DNA of 64,000 nucleotides from Aurantiochytrium sp. KH105 (lineage: Eukaryota; Sar; Bigyra; Thraustochytrida; Thraustochytriidae): assembly GCA_003116975.1 (NCBI GenBank), contig BGKB01000239.1, forward strand, positions 30,581 through 94,580. The letters are read 5' to 3'. This document shows positions 1 through 8,943 of the stretch, in pieces. The notes beneath the pieces are model-generated. The model made no database searches. It was not told where the DNA came from and saw only the letters and a program-made list of their open reading frames with translations. The translations under genes were made by a program, and so were the position numbers. Positions within the stretch are counted from its first letter, which is position 1, and every line of letters begins with the position of its first letter.

Positions 1-3000
1 GCGCCTCAAGCTGCAAGATGCCGACCAGTACTGGTATTTGAACCAGAGCACCGGCAAATCGAGCACCCACGTGCCCTCAATCTCCGACACTGCAGACTGG
101 TCCAACACGCTTCTCGCCATGGAGGTTGTGGGCATCTCGCCCGAAGAACGCAGCGACATTATGCAGGTCCTCGCCGGCATCTTGCACCTCGGCAACATCA
201 CCTTTACTGGCTCGGCCGAAAGCAGCGCCGTGGAAAACTCCGATGTGTTGACTCTTGCAGCCGCCCAGCTCGGCACCAAGCCTGCCGCGCTGGAAAAGGC
301 GCTCACGATGCGTAACCGCGGCAATGCACGCGAGTCCGTCTTTAGCAAGCAAAGCGTCGACGACGCTCGCAACTCCCGCGATGCCTTGGCCAAGGCCACG
401 TACTCCTTTCTTTTCAACTGGCTCATCGCGCGGATCAACGACTGTCTTTCCTCGCAAATGAATGCCGGTCGCAAATTGGCGCCCGAGGAGCGCAGCATGA
501 TTGGTGTGCTCGATATCTTCGGCTTTGAGTTTTTCGAGCACAACTCCTTTGAGCAGCTCTGCATCAACTATTGCAACGAAAAACTCCAGGGCCATTTCAA
601 TGCCCACATTTTCAAGCTCGAGCAGGAGGAGTACAAAAAGGAGAACCTCGACGTGAGCCAGGTCGAGTTCGTGGACAACAGCCTGGTCCTCGAAACGCTC
701 GAGGCAAAGACAACCGGCATTTTCTCCGTCCTCGATGAAGAAAATCGACTTCCTCGTGGTACGGACGAAGGTTTTCTCACAAAGACTCTCAAGGGCGCAA
801 ACGAGGTCCTCTATGCGCCCAAGGCGTCTCGCAAGGACAAATCAGCAGCCTTCAAATTCATCGTGGTGCACTACGCTGGCGATGTCGCGTACGACTCGCG
901 CGGGTTTCTTGAAAAGAACCGGGATCTTCTCCTCGCTGACCTCGCGACTCTCGGCACCAAGTCCTCCTTTCCTTTTATGGCAGCTCTCTTTCAAGCTGGT
1001 CAGGGCGGATCGGGTGGAAAGCGCGGCCCGGACGCCAATCGCAAGACCATCGGAACGCAGTTCAAGGAGCAGCTGGTCGACCTCATGGATTTGCTCAACT
1101 CCACCGAACCGCACTACGTGCGCTGTGTCAAGCCCAACAAGGAAAAGGTACCGGGTCGTTTCGACGCCCCACTCTGCTTTGCACAGCTGCGCTCTGCCGG
1201 TCTTCTCGAGGTCTGCCGCATTCGCCAGATTGGGTACCCGGTTCGCAAGACATTTACCGAATTTGTTCGTCGTTATTGGCCCCTCGTTCCGGGCAGCGCA
1301 GACGTGTCAAGCTCACCCGCAGAGCTTGGCGCTGCCCTTGAAAAGGCCGGATTCCTTGTCCACGGCGAGTGGCAGGTCGGTAAGACCAAGGTGTTTATGC
1401 GTACCGCCCAGTTCACCGATATTGAGACCGCTCGCGACGAGGCTGTCACCGCCAAGGCAACGCTGATTCAAAGCGCGGCCCGTGGCTTTGTGGCACGTCG
1501 CCGCTTTGAGAACCTTCGTAGCTTTCAAAAGGACCTCGCAGCCGCCATCAAGACACGCGACGCAGAGAACATCAACGAGGTCCTTCTGCGCACCGGAACA
1601 CTTCCGTTCCAGGGGCGTCATTTGCCCGAGGTCAAGGATGCGCGCGAGCTTCTCGCTCGTCTTGCCGAAGAAGGCCGCATCGCTCTCATGCTCGAGGAAG
1701 CCATTACCACGCGGGACCGCAGCGCACTCGAATCCGCCATCAGCGCCGCGCGGGCCATGGAGATGGACCGCCAGCCCGTTGTCAAGAACGCGCTCAAGGC
1801 GCTTGAGCTTATTGAAAAGCAAAAGGCAGCCGCTGCGGCGCTCACGGCCGCAATGGAGTCCCGCGATTTGTCCAAACTCGCCGCGGCTCTTAAGAGCGCC
1901 TCCTCGCTCGACATGGCCGAAAGCTCCGAGTTTCGTGACGCTTCCACGCTCGAGGTGCAGATCAAGCAGGAGCAGACTGCGCTTGCAGATCTCAGCAAGG
2001 CAATCAAGAAGAAGGACGTGGCTTCCATCAAGCGACTCTTGCAAAAGGTTGCCGAGCTCGGTCTTGAGGACGACCCCTTGACTCAGGAAGGCCAGGAAAT
2101 TGCCAAGGCCGAAGCCAAGCGCTCCGCAGCCGCCGAAGAGGCGATGCGCATGGTGCAGCGCAGGCTCATTGAGGCCATTGACAGCCGCGACCTCAACGCT
2201 CTCGAATTGCTTTCGAACCGCGCAATTGAACTCGGTATCAAGGGCAGCATCATTGATGAGGCGAACCGTATCCGTGCAGAGCTCAAAGACAAGGCGGACG
2301 TCATCAGTGACATCTCGGCCGCCATCAAGACACTCGATATCCGTGCAAAGTCTCACGAGGGAATCACCGATGCCGACATTTCTCCGCTCTCCGAAGCGAT
2401 TCAACGCGCCGTGGACGCCGGTTTCCCGTCCGACGACGACGAAGTCGCCTACGGTATCGAGTTCGAGGAACGCATGCAGCGCCAAATCGACGTGCAGCGC
2501 CAGATTGATGCTGCACTCAAGGAACGCTCCGACGCAGCCTTCAACGAAGTGGCGCCCCTCATCCGCGAGCTTGGCCTTGAGACCGGCAAAGCCAAGCAAG
2601 TGCTTGCCGAGGTGCGCGACCGCGACGTTCTCAAGTCACGCAAGCAGCTCGAAGAGGCTCGCAAGCATCGTCTCGAACATCGCGTACAGCTTCGGGAGGC
2701 TTCGGACGAGGACCGCCTTCGCGACGATCTCCTGCGTGTTGTGCAGTCGAGCAATGACGAGGCCTTGCAGAGCCGTCTCGCAGAGGCAAGCGACCCGTCC
2801 TTTGCCATTCACAAGTACCCGCTCATTCGATCCGACGAGGACTACACCGAGTTCGTCACGGATGAGCTCAAGCCTTACTATGCGGAAATCAAGCTTTTCG
2901 CCCAAAACAAGCCCATTCCCAAGAGTTTGCTCGGCTTGGACGACGATCTCTCGCGCACGGCCGTCGTCAACTTCAAGGCTGTCTTGCAGTACACTGGTGT

Positions 3001-4549
3001 CATGGCCAACACCTATCCGGTCGCCATGGCAGGCTACGTCATGGTTCGTGGTCAGGAGACCCCCGAGCTCGCGGACGAGATTTACATGCAGATCATCAAG
3101 CAGCTGCGACTCAACAGCCAGCCGCTCACGCTCGAGCGGACGTGGTCGCTCCTTTGCATGGTCACGCGCACCTTTCCGCCATCCGAGAGCTTCCAGCCGT
3201 ACGTTCTGAACTTTCTCATTTCCCAACGCAATGGCGAGGGCCTCATTGGAAACTTTGCGCGTCTCTGTATCGCGCAAGTGAACACTACTGTCGAACTTGG
3301 CCCCTCTCCGTACCTTCCGGACATGGACATTGTCGCCTCGTACTCGGCTCATCCGGCAATTCTAGCCGACATTCGTCAGGCCGATGGATCCATGGTCCAG
3401 ATTCCTGTCACGCCGAACCAGGACATTGGCTACGTCTTGGAGATCTGCAACCAGAACACGCAGATTCCGGAAAAGGAGCAAGCCCTTTATGCGATTTTTG
3501 TCGTGGACGGCAATCAGCGCTCAGACCTCTCGTATGCTGAGCGACTCACCCGTTTTTACCGCAAGTACAACCGGGCGAAGATCCCTTATGTCGACTACTT
3601 TCTCAACAATTGGCGCGGTGTCGAGGAGGCTCTCTTTGCCACCCTCGAAAAGAAGTACGGTCCAGAACCGAGCCCCGATGAGGAACTGAGTGGCGTGGGC
3701 GGCGCCATGGCGCCGACAGGCGATCAAAGCGTTGGCTCATTGCTGCGACTTCCCGTCACGGCAGCCCGTTCCGCTGCCAAGTTGTTGGGACTCTCATCGG
3801 AGAATTCGCAGCCTCCAGCACCGCGAACGGCCTGGCCGCTGCCTTGGTGGGCGAACCCTGGTGATGTGCACGCTCGCATGGCCGCGCAAAAGCGCTCCCC
3901 GGTGTTTACGCACAAGCGCTTGGTGATTGCCCCCGACGAGCCCATGAATGATCGCCTCTTCTCGCAGGTACAGCATGCCGTACGCATAGGCGATCTCGCA
4001 ATTTCCGCGCCGGACAAGCTGGCAGAATTCGCTCTCATTGACATCACCATTGACAATGGAGGTAAAAAGTTGTCCAAGATCAAGGGTCGATCCTTGCAGG
4101 ATCTTATCATGGCGGTGCTTCCCAAGCAGGCTGTGTCCTTGGCAACCGCTTCGGAATGGGAGGCTCTGGTCCTTGAGGCCCAGGATCGACTTTCACTTCC
4201 GCGAACCCCGAGCAAGTTGCAGGCTCTTTACTACGCTCAAGCCCAGGGTCTCGAATGCTTTGGCATGACGACCTTTACCTGCCAACGTTACCAATCGGAC
4301 AAGATCATGCAAATGGGTATTGACCTTGGGGGTCTGCACCGTCTCGACCAGACCTGCGAAAAGATTCTCGAGACAATTCCCTTTACGCAGATCATTAAGT
4401 TTGGTGCTTCGGGATCGTACTTTTGGACCCAGATTAAGTCTGGCAAGAACTCAGAGACCCGCTACTTTCGTAGCATCACGCCTTGGAGTCTCTACTCGTC
4501 AGTGTACTCGATCACTCATGTGGCTGCCGAGCGTCTCCAAAACGCTTAA
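1..4549 (+). CDS. MyTH4-FERM myosin heavy chain (5' partial)
   Basis: The frame is open from base 2, so the gene starts before the window. The visible part (over 1,510 codons) enters the myosin motor upstream of switch II. Switch II reads DIFGFEFF near base 515, followed by EQLCINYCNEKLQ; the converter and relay end near base 1400. One IQ motif (IQSAARGFVARRR, about 1468-1506) follows. About 1,250 bases then encode helical repeats of roughly 40 residues with the pattern A-I/M-x-x-R/K-D-x-x-x-L (for example AAIKTRDAENIN, AITTRDRSALES, AMESRDLSKL, AIKKKDVASI, AIDSRDLNAL). A MyTH4 domain lies at about 2815-3280 (GYVMVRGQETPELADEIYMQ, then LTLERTWSLLCMVT), and the rest is a FERM-like module with an N-terminal ubiquitin-like lobe from about 3350. 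MyTH4-FERM myosins walk on actin and bind microtubules or membrane receptors through the tail. The motor and MyTH4 calls are firm; the FERM lobes are weaker. Confidence 0.93.
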   Translation, partial: RLKLQDADQYWYLNQSTGKSSTHVPSISDTADWSNTLLAMEVVGISPEERSDIMQVLAGILHLGNITFTGSAESSAVENSDVLTLAAAQLGTKPAALEKALTMRNRGNARESVFSKQSVDDARNSRDALAKATYSFLFNWLIARINDCLSSQMNAGRKLAPEERSMIGVLDIFGFEFFEHNSFEQLCINYCNEKLQGHFNAHIFKLEQEEYKKENLDVSQVEFVDNSLVLETLEAKTTGIFSVLDEENRLPRGTDEGFLTKTLKGANEVLYAPKASRKDKSAAFKFIVVHYAGDVAYDSRGFLEKNRDLLLADLATLGTKSSFPFMAALFQAGQGGSGGKRGPDANRKTIGTQFKEQLVDLMDLLNSTEPHYVRCVKPNKEKVPGRFDAPLCFAQLRSAGLLEVCRIRQIGYPVRKTFTEFVRRYWPLVPGSADVSSSPAELGAALEKAGFLVHGEWQVGKTKVFMRTAQFTDIETARDEAVTAKATLIQSAARGFVARRRFENLRSFQKDLAAAIKTRDAENINEVLLRTGTLPFQGRHLPEVKDARELLARLAEEGRIALMLEEAITTRDRSALESAISAARAMEMDRQPVVKNALKALELIEKQKAAAAALTAAMESRDLSKLAAALKSASSLDMAESSEFRDASTLEVQIKQEQTALADLSKAIKKKDVASIKRLLQKVAELGLEDDPLTQEGQEIAKAEAKRSAAAEEAMRMVQRRLIEAIDSRDLNALELLSNRAIELGIKGSIIDEANRIRAELKDKADVISDISAAIKTLDIRAKSHEGITDADISPLSEAIQRAVDAGFPSDDDEVAYGIEFEERMQRQIDVQRQIDAALKERSDAAFNEVAPLIRELGLETGKAKQVLAEVRDRDVLKSRKQLEEARKHRLEHRVQLREASDEDRLRDDLLRVVQSSNDEALQSRLAEASDPSFAIHKYPLIRSDEDYTEFVTDELKPYYAEIKLFAQNKPIPKSLLGLDDDLSRTAVVNFKAVLQYTGVMANTYPVAMAGYVMVRGQETPELADEIYMQIIKQLRLNSQPLTLERTWSLLCMVTRTFPPSESFQPYVLNFLISQRNGEGLIGNFARLCIAQVNTTVELGPSPYLPDMDIVASYSAHPAILADIRQADGSMVQIPVTPNQDIGYVLEICNQNTQIPEKEQALYAIFVVDGNQRSDLSYAERLTRFYRKYNRAKIPYVDYFLNNWRGVEEALFATLEKKYGPEPSPDEELSGVGGAMAPTGDQSVGSLLRLPVTAARSAAKLLGLSSENSQPPAPRTAWPLPWWANPGDVHARMAAQKRSPVFTHKRLVIAPDEPMNDRLFSQVQHAVRIGDLAISAPDKLAEFALIDITIDNGGKKLSKIKGRSLQDLIMAVLPKQAVSLATASEWEALVLEAQDRLSLPRTPSKLQALYYAQAQGLECFGMTTFTCQRYQSDKIMQMGIDLGGLHRLDQTCEKILETIPFTQIIKFGASGSYFWTQIKSGKNSETRYFRSITPWSLYSSVYSITHVAAERLQNA

Positions 4550-4958
4550 TTTTTCATATATAGAGAGCCATCGAACCTTGCTGTGCCGCACTTGAACATT
4601 TGGCTTCTCTGCTTCCCTCCACCCGAAAGGGAAAAGAGAAAAGAAATAAATTTATCTTCGTTTGTTGTCTCAAAGCTTCTTTGGGCGGAAAGATTCGCGC
4701 TCTCAATTTTCATTCTTCATTTTCTAACTTGGGCCGACACATGGTCGATTCCACCGGTGGATCATATGTCGTCATGGAGCTGATAGGTGACGTCGGTGGC
4801 GTCGGTAACGCTAAGGACTCCCGGCCTTGTATGAATTGATCGACTGATGAAACCCGCCACGAGCAGCGGTGAGATCCCAGATGGCATGGCTTCATCCTTG
4901 TCGGTAAAGCAAGATTGATCTTCGTCTTCGTCAAAACGTCAACGCAGACGGGACTGCC
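4550..4958. other. Intergenic spacer, myosin 3' end to next promoter
   Basis: This is a 409-base gap without a credible gene. An AATAAA hexamer at 4645-4650 lies about 95 bases after the myosin stop and could serve as a polyadenylation signal. The remainder presumably holds the promoter and 5' leader of the next plus-strand gene. Confidence 0.5.
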
Positions 4959-5525
4959 ATGGGACAGAGCAACAGCGCGCGCGAATCGGGCAAGGAGGCG
5001 CAGGGGGATGGAGGCAGCGCGCGCACAGACGCCCCGAACGGGGCGGCGCGGCGCGCACAAGAGCTGCTGCGCGGAGTGCCGACGACGCAGCCGCCGTTGA
5101 GGGAAAAGTCGAGCCTTGGAGGCATCCTGCGCCGGCGCGTTCCCGAGGAAGACGCCGTGCAGAGCCTTCGCGCGGAGCCTGCGCTCGAGGTGGTGGCCAC
5201 GCTGCAGGAGAAAGCCACCTTGCAGACGAGTTTCCTGCTCGCCAAGCAAAAGCAGGTCCACCTCGCGGGTCGCGAGGCCGCCAAACGAGCCGAAGACGCC
5301 GACATTGCGCACTATGTAGCCGTGGACAAGTTCTCGCGAGAATGCGCCGCCTTCAACGACGTTGGACCGTTGCTTGAAGACGTGCAGCGCGCTTGCGATC
5401 TTGTGCGAGCTACCGTTGTGCAGTGCGCTCAGCTCGATGAGCTTCTCTGCGAGAGATTAGGCGAGTCACCGGCACCGGCGCTCACGTTCCCGGCGCTTAC
5501 TTCCGCGACTGCTGGCTCGTCATAG
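4959..5525 (+). CDS. Small, probably N-myristoylated helical protein, BORCS5-like
   Basis: The 188-residue protein begins MGQSNS, a good N-myristoylation consensus (Gly2, Ser6), and its ATG sits in a strong context (gccATGg). The first 35 residues are polar and disordered. A conserved-looking patch with TTQPPL comes next, then helices through to about residue 170. Human BORCS5 (myrlysin), a subunit of the BORC complex that places lysosomes through Arl8, shows the same plan: a myristoylated Gly, a short disordered start, an F/TQPLL-like patch and a C-terminal coiled coil of similar length (196 residues). The assignment rests on this layout and on weak resemblance in the last helix, so it is tentative. 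Coding is supported by length and the clean start. Confidence 0.4.
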   Translation: MGQSNSARESGKEAQGDGGSARTDAPNGAARRAQELLRGVPTTQPPLREKSSLGGILRRRVPEEDAVQSLRAEPALEVVATLQEKATLQTSFLLAKQKQVHLAGREAAKRAEDADIAHYVAVDKFSRECAAFNDVGPLLEDVQRACDLVRATVVQCAQLDELLCERLGESPAPALTFPALTSATAGSS

Positions 5526-5581
5526 CGACAAGAGCGCACATGATAAAGTTCGGGCCTCACAGTTAAGGAGACAGAGATAGG

Positions 5582-8386
5582 CTAGCATCGAGGAAAGTAG
5601 AGCGTGGCCTCGTGTACAGTTCCAATGTAAAGATAAACGGATGAAAGGCCCCAGGGCATGGGTTGAACGACGCCAGCCACAATGTAGCGCAAACCGGGAA
5701 AAGTATGATTGAGCACACCAACCTCTTGCAGCTTATTCATGATCTCCTGCACGACCGAAGTCTTGAAATGGTACATGCGCCCGCGCGGAATCATTCCTGG
5801 GCGCACGTTCTTCTTGATTGCCGATGGAATTCCGCAACGGCAATCGAGCGAGTCGAGAAAGGCCTCGACTTGGTCCGCCCGAGATATAATCGTTCCGTCC
5901 GCTGGAATGGCTTCCATGAGCTCCATTTGCAACGTCTTGGACAGATGCGCATCAAAAAGGGTATCAGGGAGAAAGAGCTCATGCTGTCTGTAAATAGATA
6001 TTGCGTCCACGAGGTCCGACAAGAGAATCTTGGTTTCCAACTTCATATTGCGAGAGGCAGGAGCAACATTAAGCGCAAAATCTGGCGGCGAGTACACGGG
6101 CTGAAGAGGACCCATTGCTCTTCCAATCTCGCTCTCGAAAAAGGGTTCCCACTTTGTTGGATCTTTGCCGATCGTTCCCCAAGTGTTTCGCTCAACTGAA
6201 GCTGAACGATGCACATTGAACCAAAAGTTCTCGTGGTTGAAGACTCCATAGACCGCGCGTGGAGCCCCAAGCTCGCCAATTTCAAAAGCGCGTCCTGTCG
6301 TCGGATTCCAGAATCGCACGTGATAGTTTCTTCGATCGCGATCAACAGCGCGTTTCTCGCGCCTGCGTGCGTAAATTTGACCCTGCTGTTTCTTGACTGG
6401 TAGGTGATTACGTCCATATGGAATCTGGCTGCTTGTGCGAGATATAAGCTGGCTCGAGTTTAGTGAGATTGATGAAGGCATCGAATCCACGGACGCCATG
6501 GATGCTGCTCGCGAAAGGTTGTCGCTCATAGCCATTCTTTGACGATAATTAACCGTGACGACCCAGGGCGTCTCCGAACTCCCCAGACAAACGTACGCGT
6601 CGACATCAAGGCTGAGAAAGAGCCCGCAAAGCAGGATAGAGGCCTCCAGAGACGACATTTGCCTGGAAAGGAGACCGAGGTCGATGGGTTGAATCATCTC
6701 CATCTGAAATGCGCTGAGCGCCGTGTCGCAGCAAGGAAGGAGACCCGTATCAATAGCTGCGACAATGTTGGCGGCATCTTCCAAGGAACGCACATCCGCG
6801 CCCGGCAAGGGTTGCACAAAGCAGGGAAGTAAATGTACCTTTCCGTACTCGTCGCGAGCAAGACACTGGGCTGGTCGACGCGGAAACTTGCTCTTGAAAT
6901 TCGCGCGCCGACGCTTCCAATATGTATAGAGATCAAAGTTTGTCATCTTGCCCATGTCTTCATCGGCAACGTTTCGCTCATCGAATGGCACATCTTGAAG
7001 TCCACTGCGAATACACTCGGTGAGCACTCCGGCATTGGGATGAACGCTTTTCTCGCGATACGCGTGCCAAAGTTTGACAAGCGAATCCGGAATGCCAATG
7101 GAAAATTCGACAAAGGGCCGCTTGTCTAGAGGCAGCATCGGGCACGCGCACTCGAGGATCATGTGGCAAGGAACGGGCGCGCCATCCAGAGCATTATCGA
7201 GAAATCGGGATAACCTTTGGCGCGCCGAGCCGATCCACTCGGCCCAAGGCGCGACGCCGCTCTCGTTGTAGTCAAATACGCTAATAACAATCTCCACACG
7301 GTCTGCCCACTCAATAATTTCGTCTGAACGCGCTGCAGGGAGAGTAAGCTCAATGACAAGTTTCTCTTCGATGGTTTCGCGCAAGTGGTAGTCGGAAAGC
7401 GGACGAGATGCGACCATCACGTCCTCACATGCGACGACGACGATTGGATCAATGCTGCGATAATCGATTCTCCCGTCCTGCACGCGAAGCTTTGATTGTG
7501 CAAACGGGGCCAGACCACGAATTGAGATCGAGGTGAGCGTCATCTCAAGCGCACGGTGACCTTGATACTGCGCATAGAGGATAGGCTCGGTACGTTTTGG
7601 GAAAAGACGCTTGACGAGGAGCTCAATGAGACTGTTCTCGGGCAAAGCCATGACTTCGGGTCTAAGCATGGGGCCCTGCGGGGGTTGCATCTTGAGCATG
7701 CCTGGGTTTTGGCCTGCCGGGGCCTCGAGCAGGTGCGTGCTCGGGGCATTTGAATCCTTTCCTCCAAAAAGACGAAATGGGGAGAACATGGATGCGATCG
7801 CATTTGATCCTTGCCTATTGCCAGTCTGCTGATTCGTGGAGGCCCCTTGCTGCGCTGAATGCAAGTCACCGGGATTGGTACCATCACCAGGCACGATCCC
7901 GAGTAAGGATGCAAAGAGAGCCGCAACATCGCTTGCTTGATGCGGCTGACTTGGCTCGAGCGAAAAGAGATTCGAAACATCCTTGTCAATGTCATTGATA
8001 AGGTGCGTGGCGAGCTCTACGGGAAGCGCAGACAGTACGACGATGATATCTTTGATGTTGTACGGCGTTGCAGCATTTTGTTCGAGCTTTCGTCGACAAA
8101 AATATCGTAGTGTTTCTTCAAAGTATGTTCTTAGCTCGGCTAGTTGGAGCTCGATGCTTTCCATTGCAAGCAGAAAATCTTCCTGACAGAGCTGGCCTTT
8201 GCATGTATAATCATACTTTGCGATGAAGCTTCTCGCGCTTAAAAGCGCCTCTTTGGCATCTTTGCAGTATCCGATGAGACACAGATACTTGGAAAATTCT
8301 CTTTCGTGCAACGATGTTGCTCCTCGCGAGATGCGCAAGAATGCCACGGAGTACGCGAGCACGCGGCTCTGTGGAAGGCTCGCCAT
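5582..8386 (-). CDS. CC2D2A: CC2D2A-like ciliary transition-zone protein
   Basis: The protein has 934 residues from the first in-frame ATG; the frame extends upstream only with non-ATG codons. An N-terminal helical part contains an EF-hand-like stretch (about residues 55-85). A C2 domain follows at about 280-420 (IRGLAPFAQSKL, then VVVACEDVMVASRPL). A degenerate transglutaminase-like domain at about 530-755 has DAYVCLGSSETPW, RFWNPTTGRAFE and VFNHENFWFNV, ending KWEPFF. The C-terminal module has GLRYIVAGVVQPMPWGLSSV, matching the end of CC2D2A where a similar segment closes the protein. CEP76 shares the C2 plus transglutaminase-like plan and is the main alternative. In animals CC2D2A is part of the MKS module that gates the ciliary transition zone. 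Human CC2D2A has about 1,600 residues, so this one lacks most of the long N-terminal coiled-coil region. Confidence 0.72.
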   Translation of the reverse strand: MASLPQSRVLAYSVAFLRISRGATSLHEREFSKYLCLIGYCKDAKEALLSARSFIAKYDYTCKGQLCQEDFLLAMESIELQLAELRTYFEETLRYFCRRKLEQNAATPYNIKDIIVVLSALPVELATHLINDIDKDVSNLFSLEPSQPHQASDVAALFASLLGIVPGDGTNPGDLHSAQQGASTNQQTGNRQGSNAIASMFSPFRLFGGKDSNAPSTHLLEAPAGQNPGMLKMQPPQGPMLRPEVMALPENSLIELLVKRLFPKRTEPILYAQYQGHRALEMTLTSISIRGLAPFAQSKLRVQDGRIDYRSIDPIVVVACEDVMVASRPLSDYHLRETIEEKLVIELTLPAARSDEIIEWADRVEIVISVFDYNESGVAPWAEWIGSARQRLSRFLDNALDGAPVPCHMILECACPMLPLDKRPFVEFSIGIPDSLVKLWHAYREKSVHPNAGVLTECIRSGLQDVPFDERNVADEDMGKMTNFDLYTYWKRRRANFKSKFPRRPAQCLARDEYGKVHLLPCFVQPLPGADVRSLEDAANIVAAIDTGLLPCCDTALSAFQMEMIQPIDLGLLSRQMSSLEASILLCGLFLSLDVDAYVCLGSSETPWVVTVNYRQRMAMSDNLSRAASMASVDSMPSSISLNSSQLISRTSSQIPYGRNHLPVKKQQGQIYARRREKRAVDRDRRNYHVRFWNPTTGRAFEIGELGAPRAVYGVFNHENFWFNVHRSASVERNTWGTIGKDPTKWEPFFESEIGRAMGPLQPVYSPPDFALNVAPASRNMKLETKILLSDLVDAISIYRQHELFLPDTLFDAHLSKTLQMELMEAIPADGTIISRADQVEAFLDSLDCRCGIPSAIKKNVRPGMIPRGRMYHFKTSVVQEIMNKLQEVGVLNHTFPGLRYIVAGVVQPMPWGLSSVYLYIGTVHEATLYFPRC

Positions 8387-8943
8387 CCTCAACTGCACAA
8401 CAATTCCTCAGCAGAGGGAAGGAGAAAAGAAGGTCGGGCGGGTGAGCGCGTGTCTGTGTAGGCGGGTTTCTTCTCGCCTGGCGTCTCGGTCAGCTCTCCA
8501 AAGCTGCCTTGACGTAGAATTTTGCACGGCGATCGTGCAAAGCAACGCCGACCGCAAAATTGCCGCTGTCACCGTCAATCTTGTTGGCGCTGGCGCCGCC
8601 GACGCTCACTTCAGGCCAACATAAAGATGACGGAGGGAGAGCTCAAGAAGAGGAGTAGAATGAGAATCGTGATCCGAGAGGGAGTGAACAAAAAACAAAA
8701 ACAAAAAAGGTCCGTTGAGAGCGACCATGACCGCGGGGTCCTGCTGTGACGCGGACCGGGGTCGCGTTGCAAACGGTTGTTCGTGCATATTGGGATGGAT
8801 GCATGCGCGTGGTGCATTCCGCTGACCCGGGAGTCGTCTTGCGAGGTTCGTAATCGACGTCAGAGCAGCGAGGCTGCGGCATAGAGATCTGCGATAACTG
8901 GCCTCCCGCCGGAAGTCTGCCGCGGCGCGAGAGGCAAGGAGCA
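8387..8943. other. Divergent intergenic region
   Basis: This roughly 560-base gap lies between two divergently transcribed genes (CC2D2A-like leftward, SKA1-like rightward) and presumably carries both promoters. A purine-rich A/AAC run lies at about 8684-8710. I see no TATA box that I would defend and no gene. Confidence 0.5.

Noticed and set aside
1313-2599. 428-codon minus-strand frame inside the MyTH4-FERM myosin
   Set aside because: It mirrors a clear myosin coding strand and has no recognisable motif.
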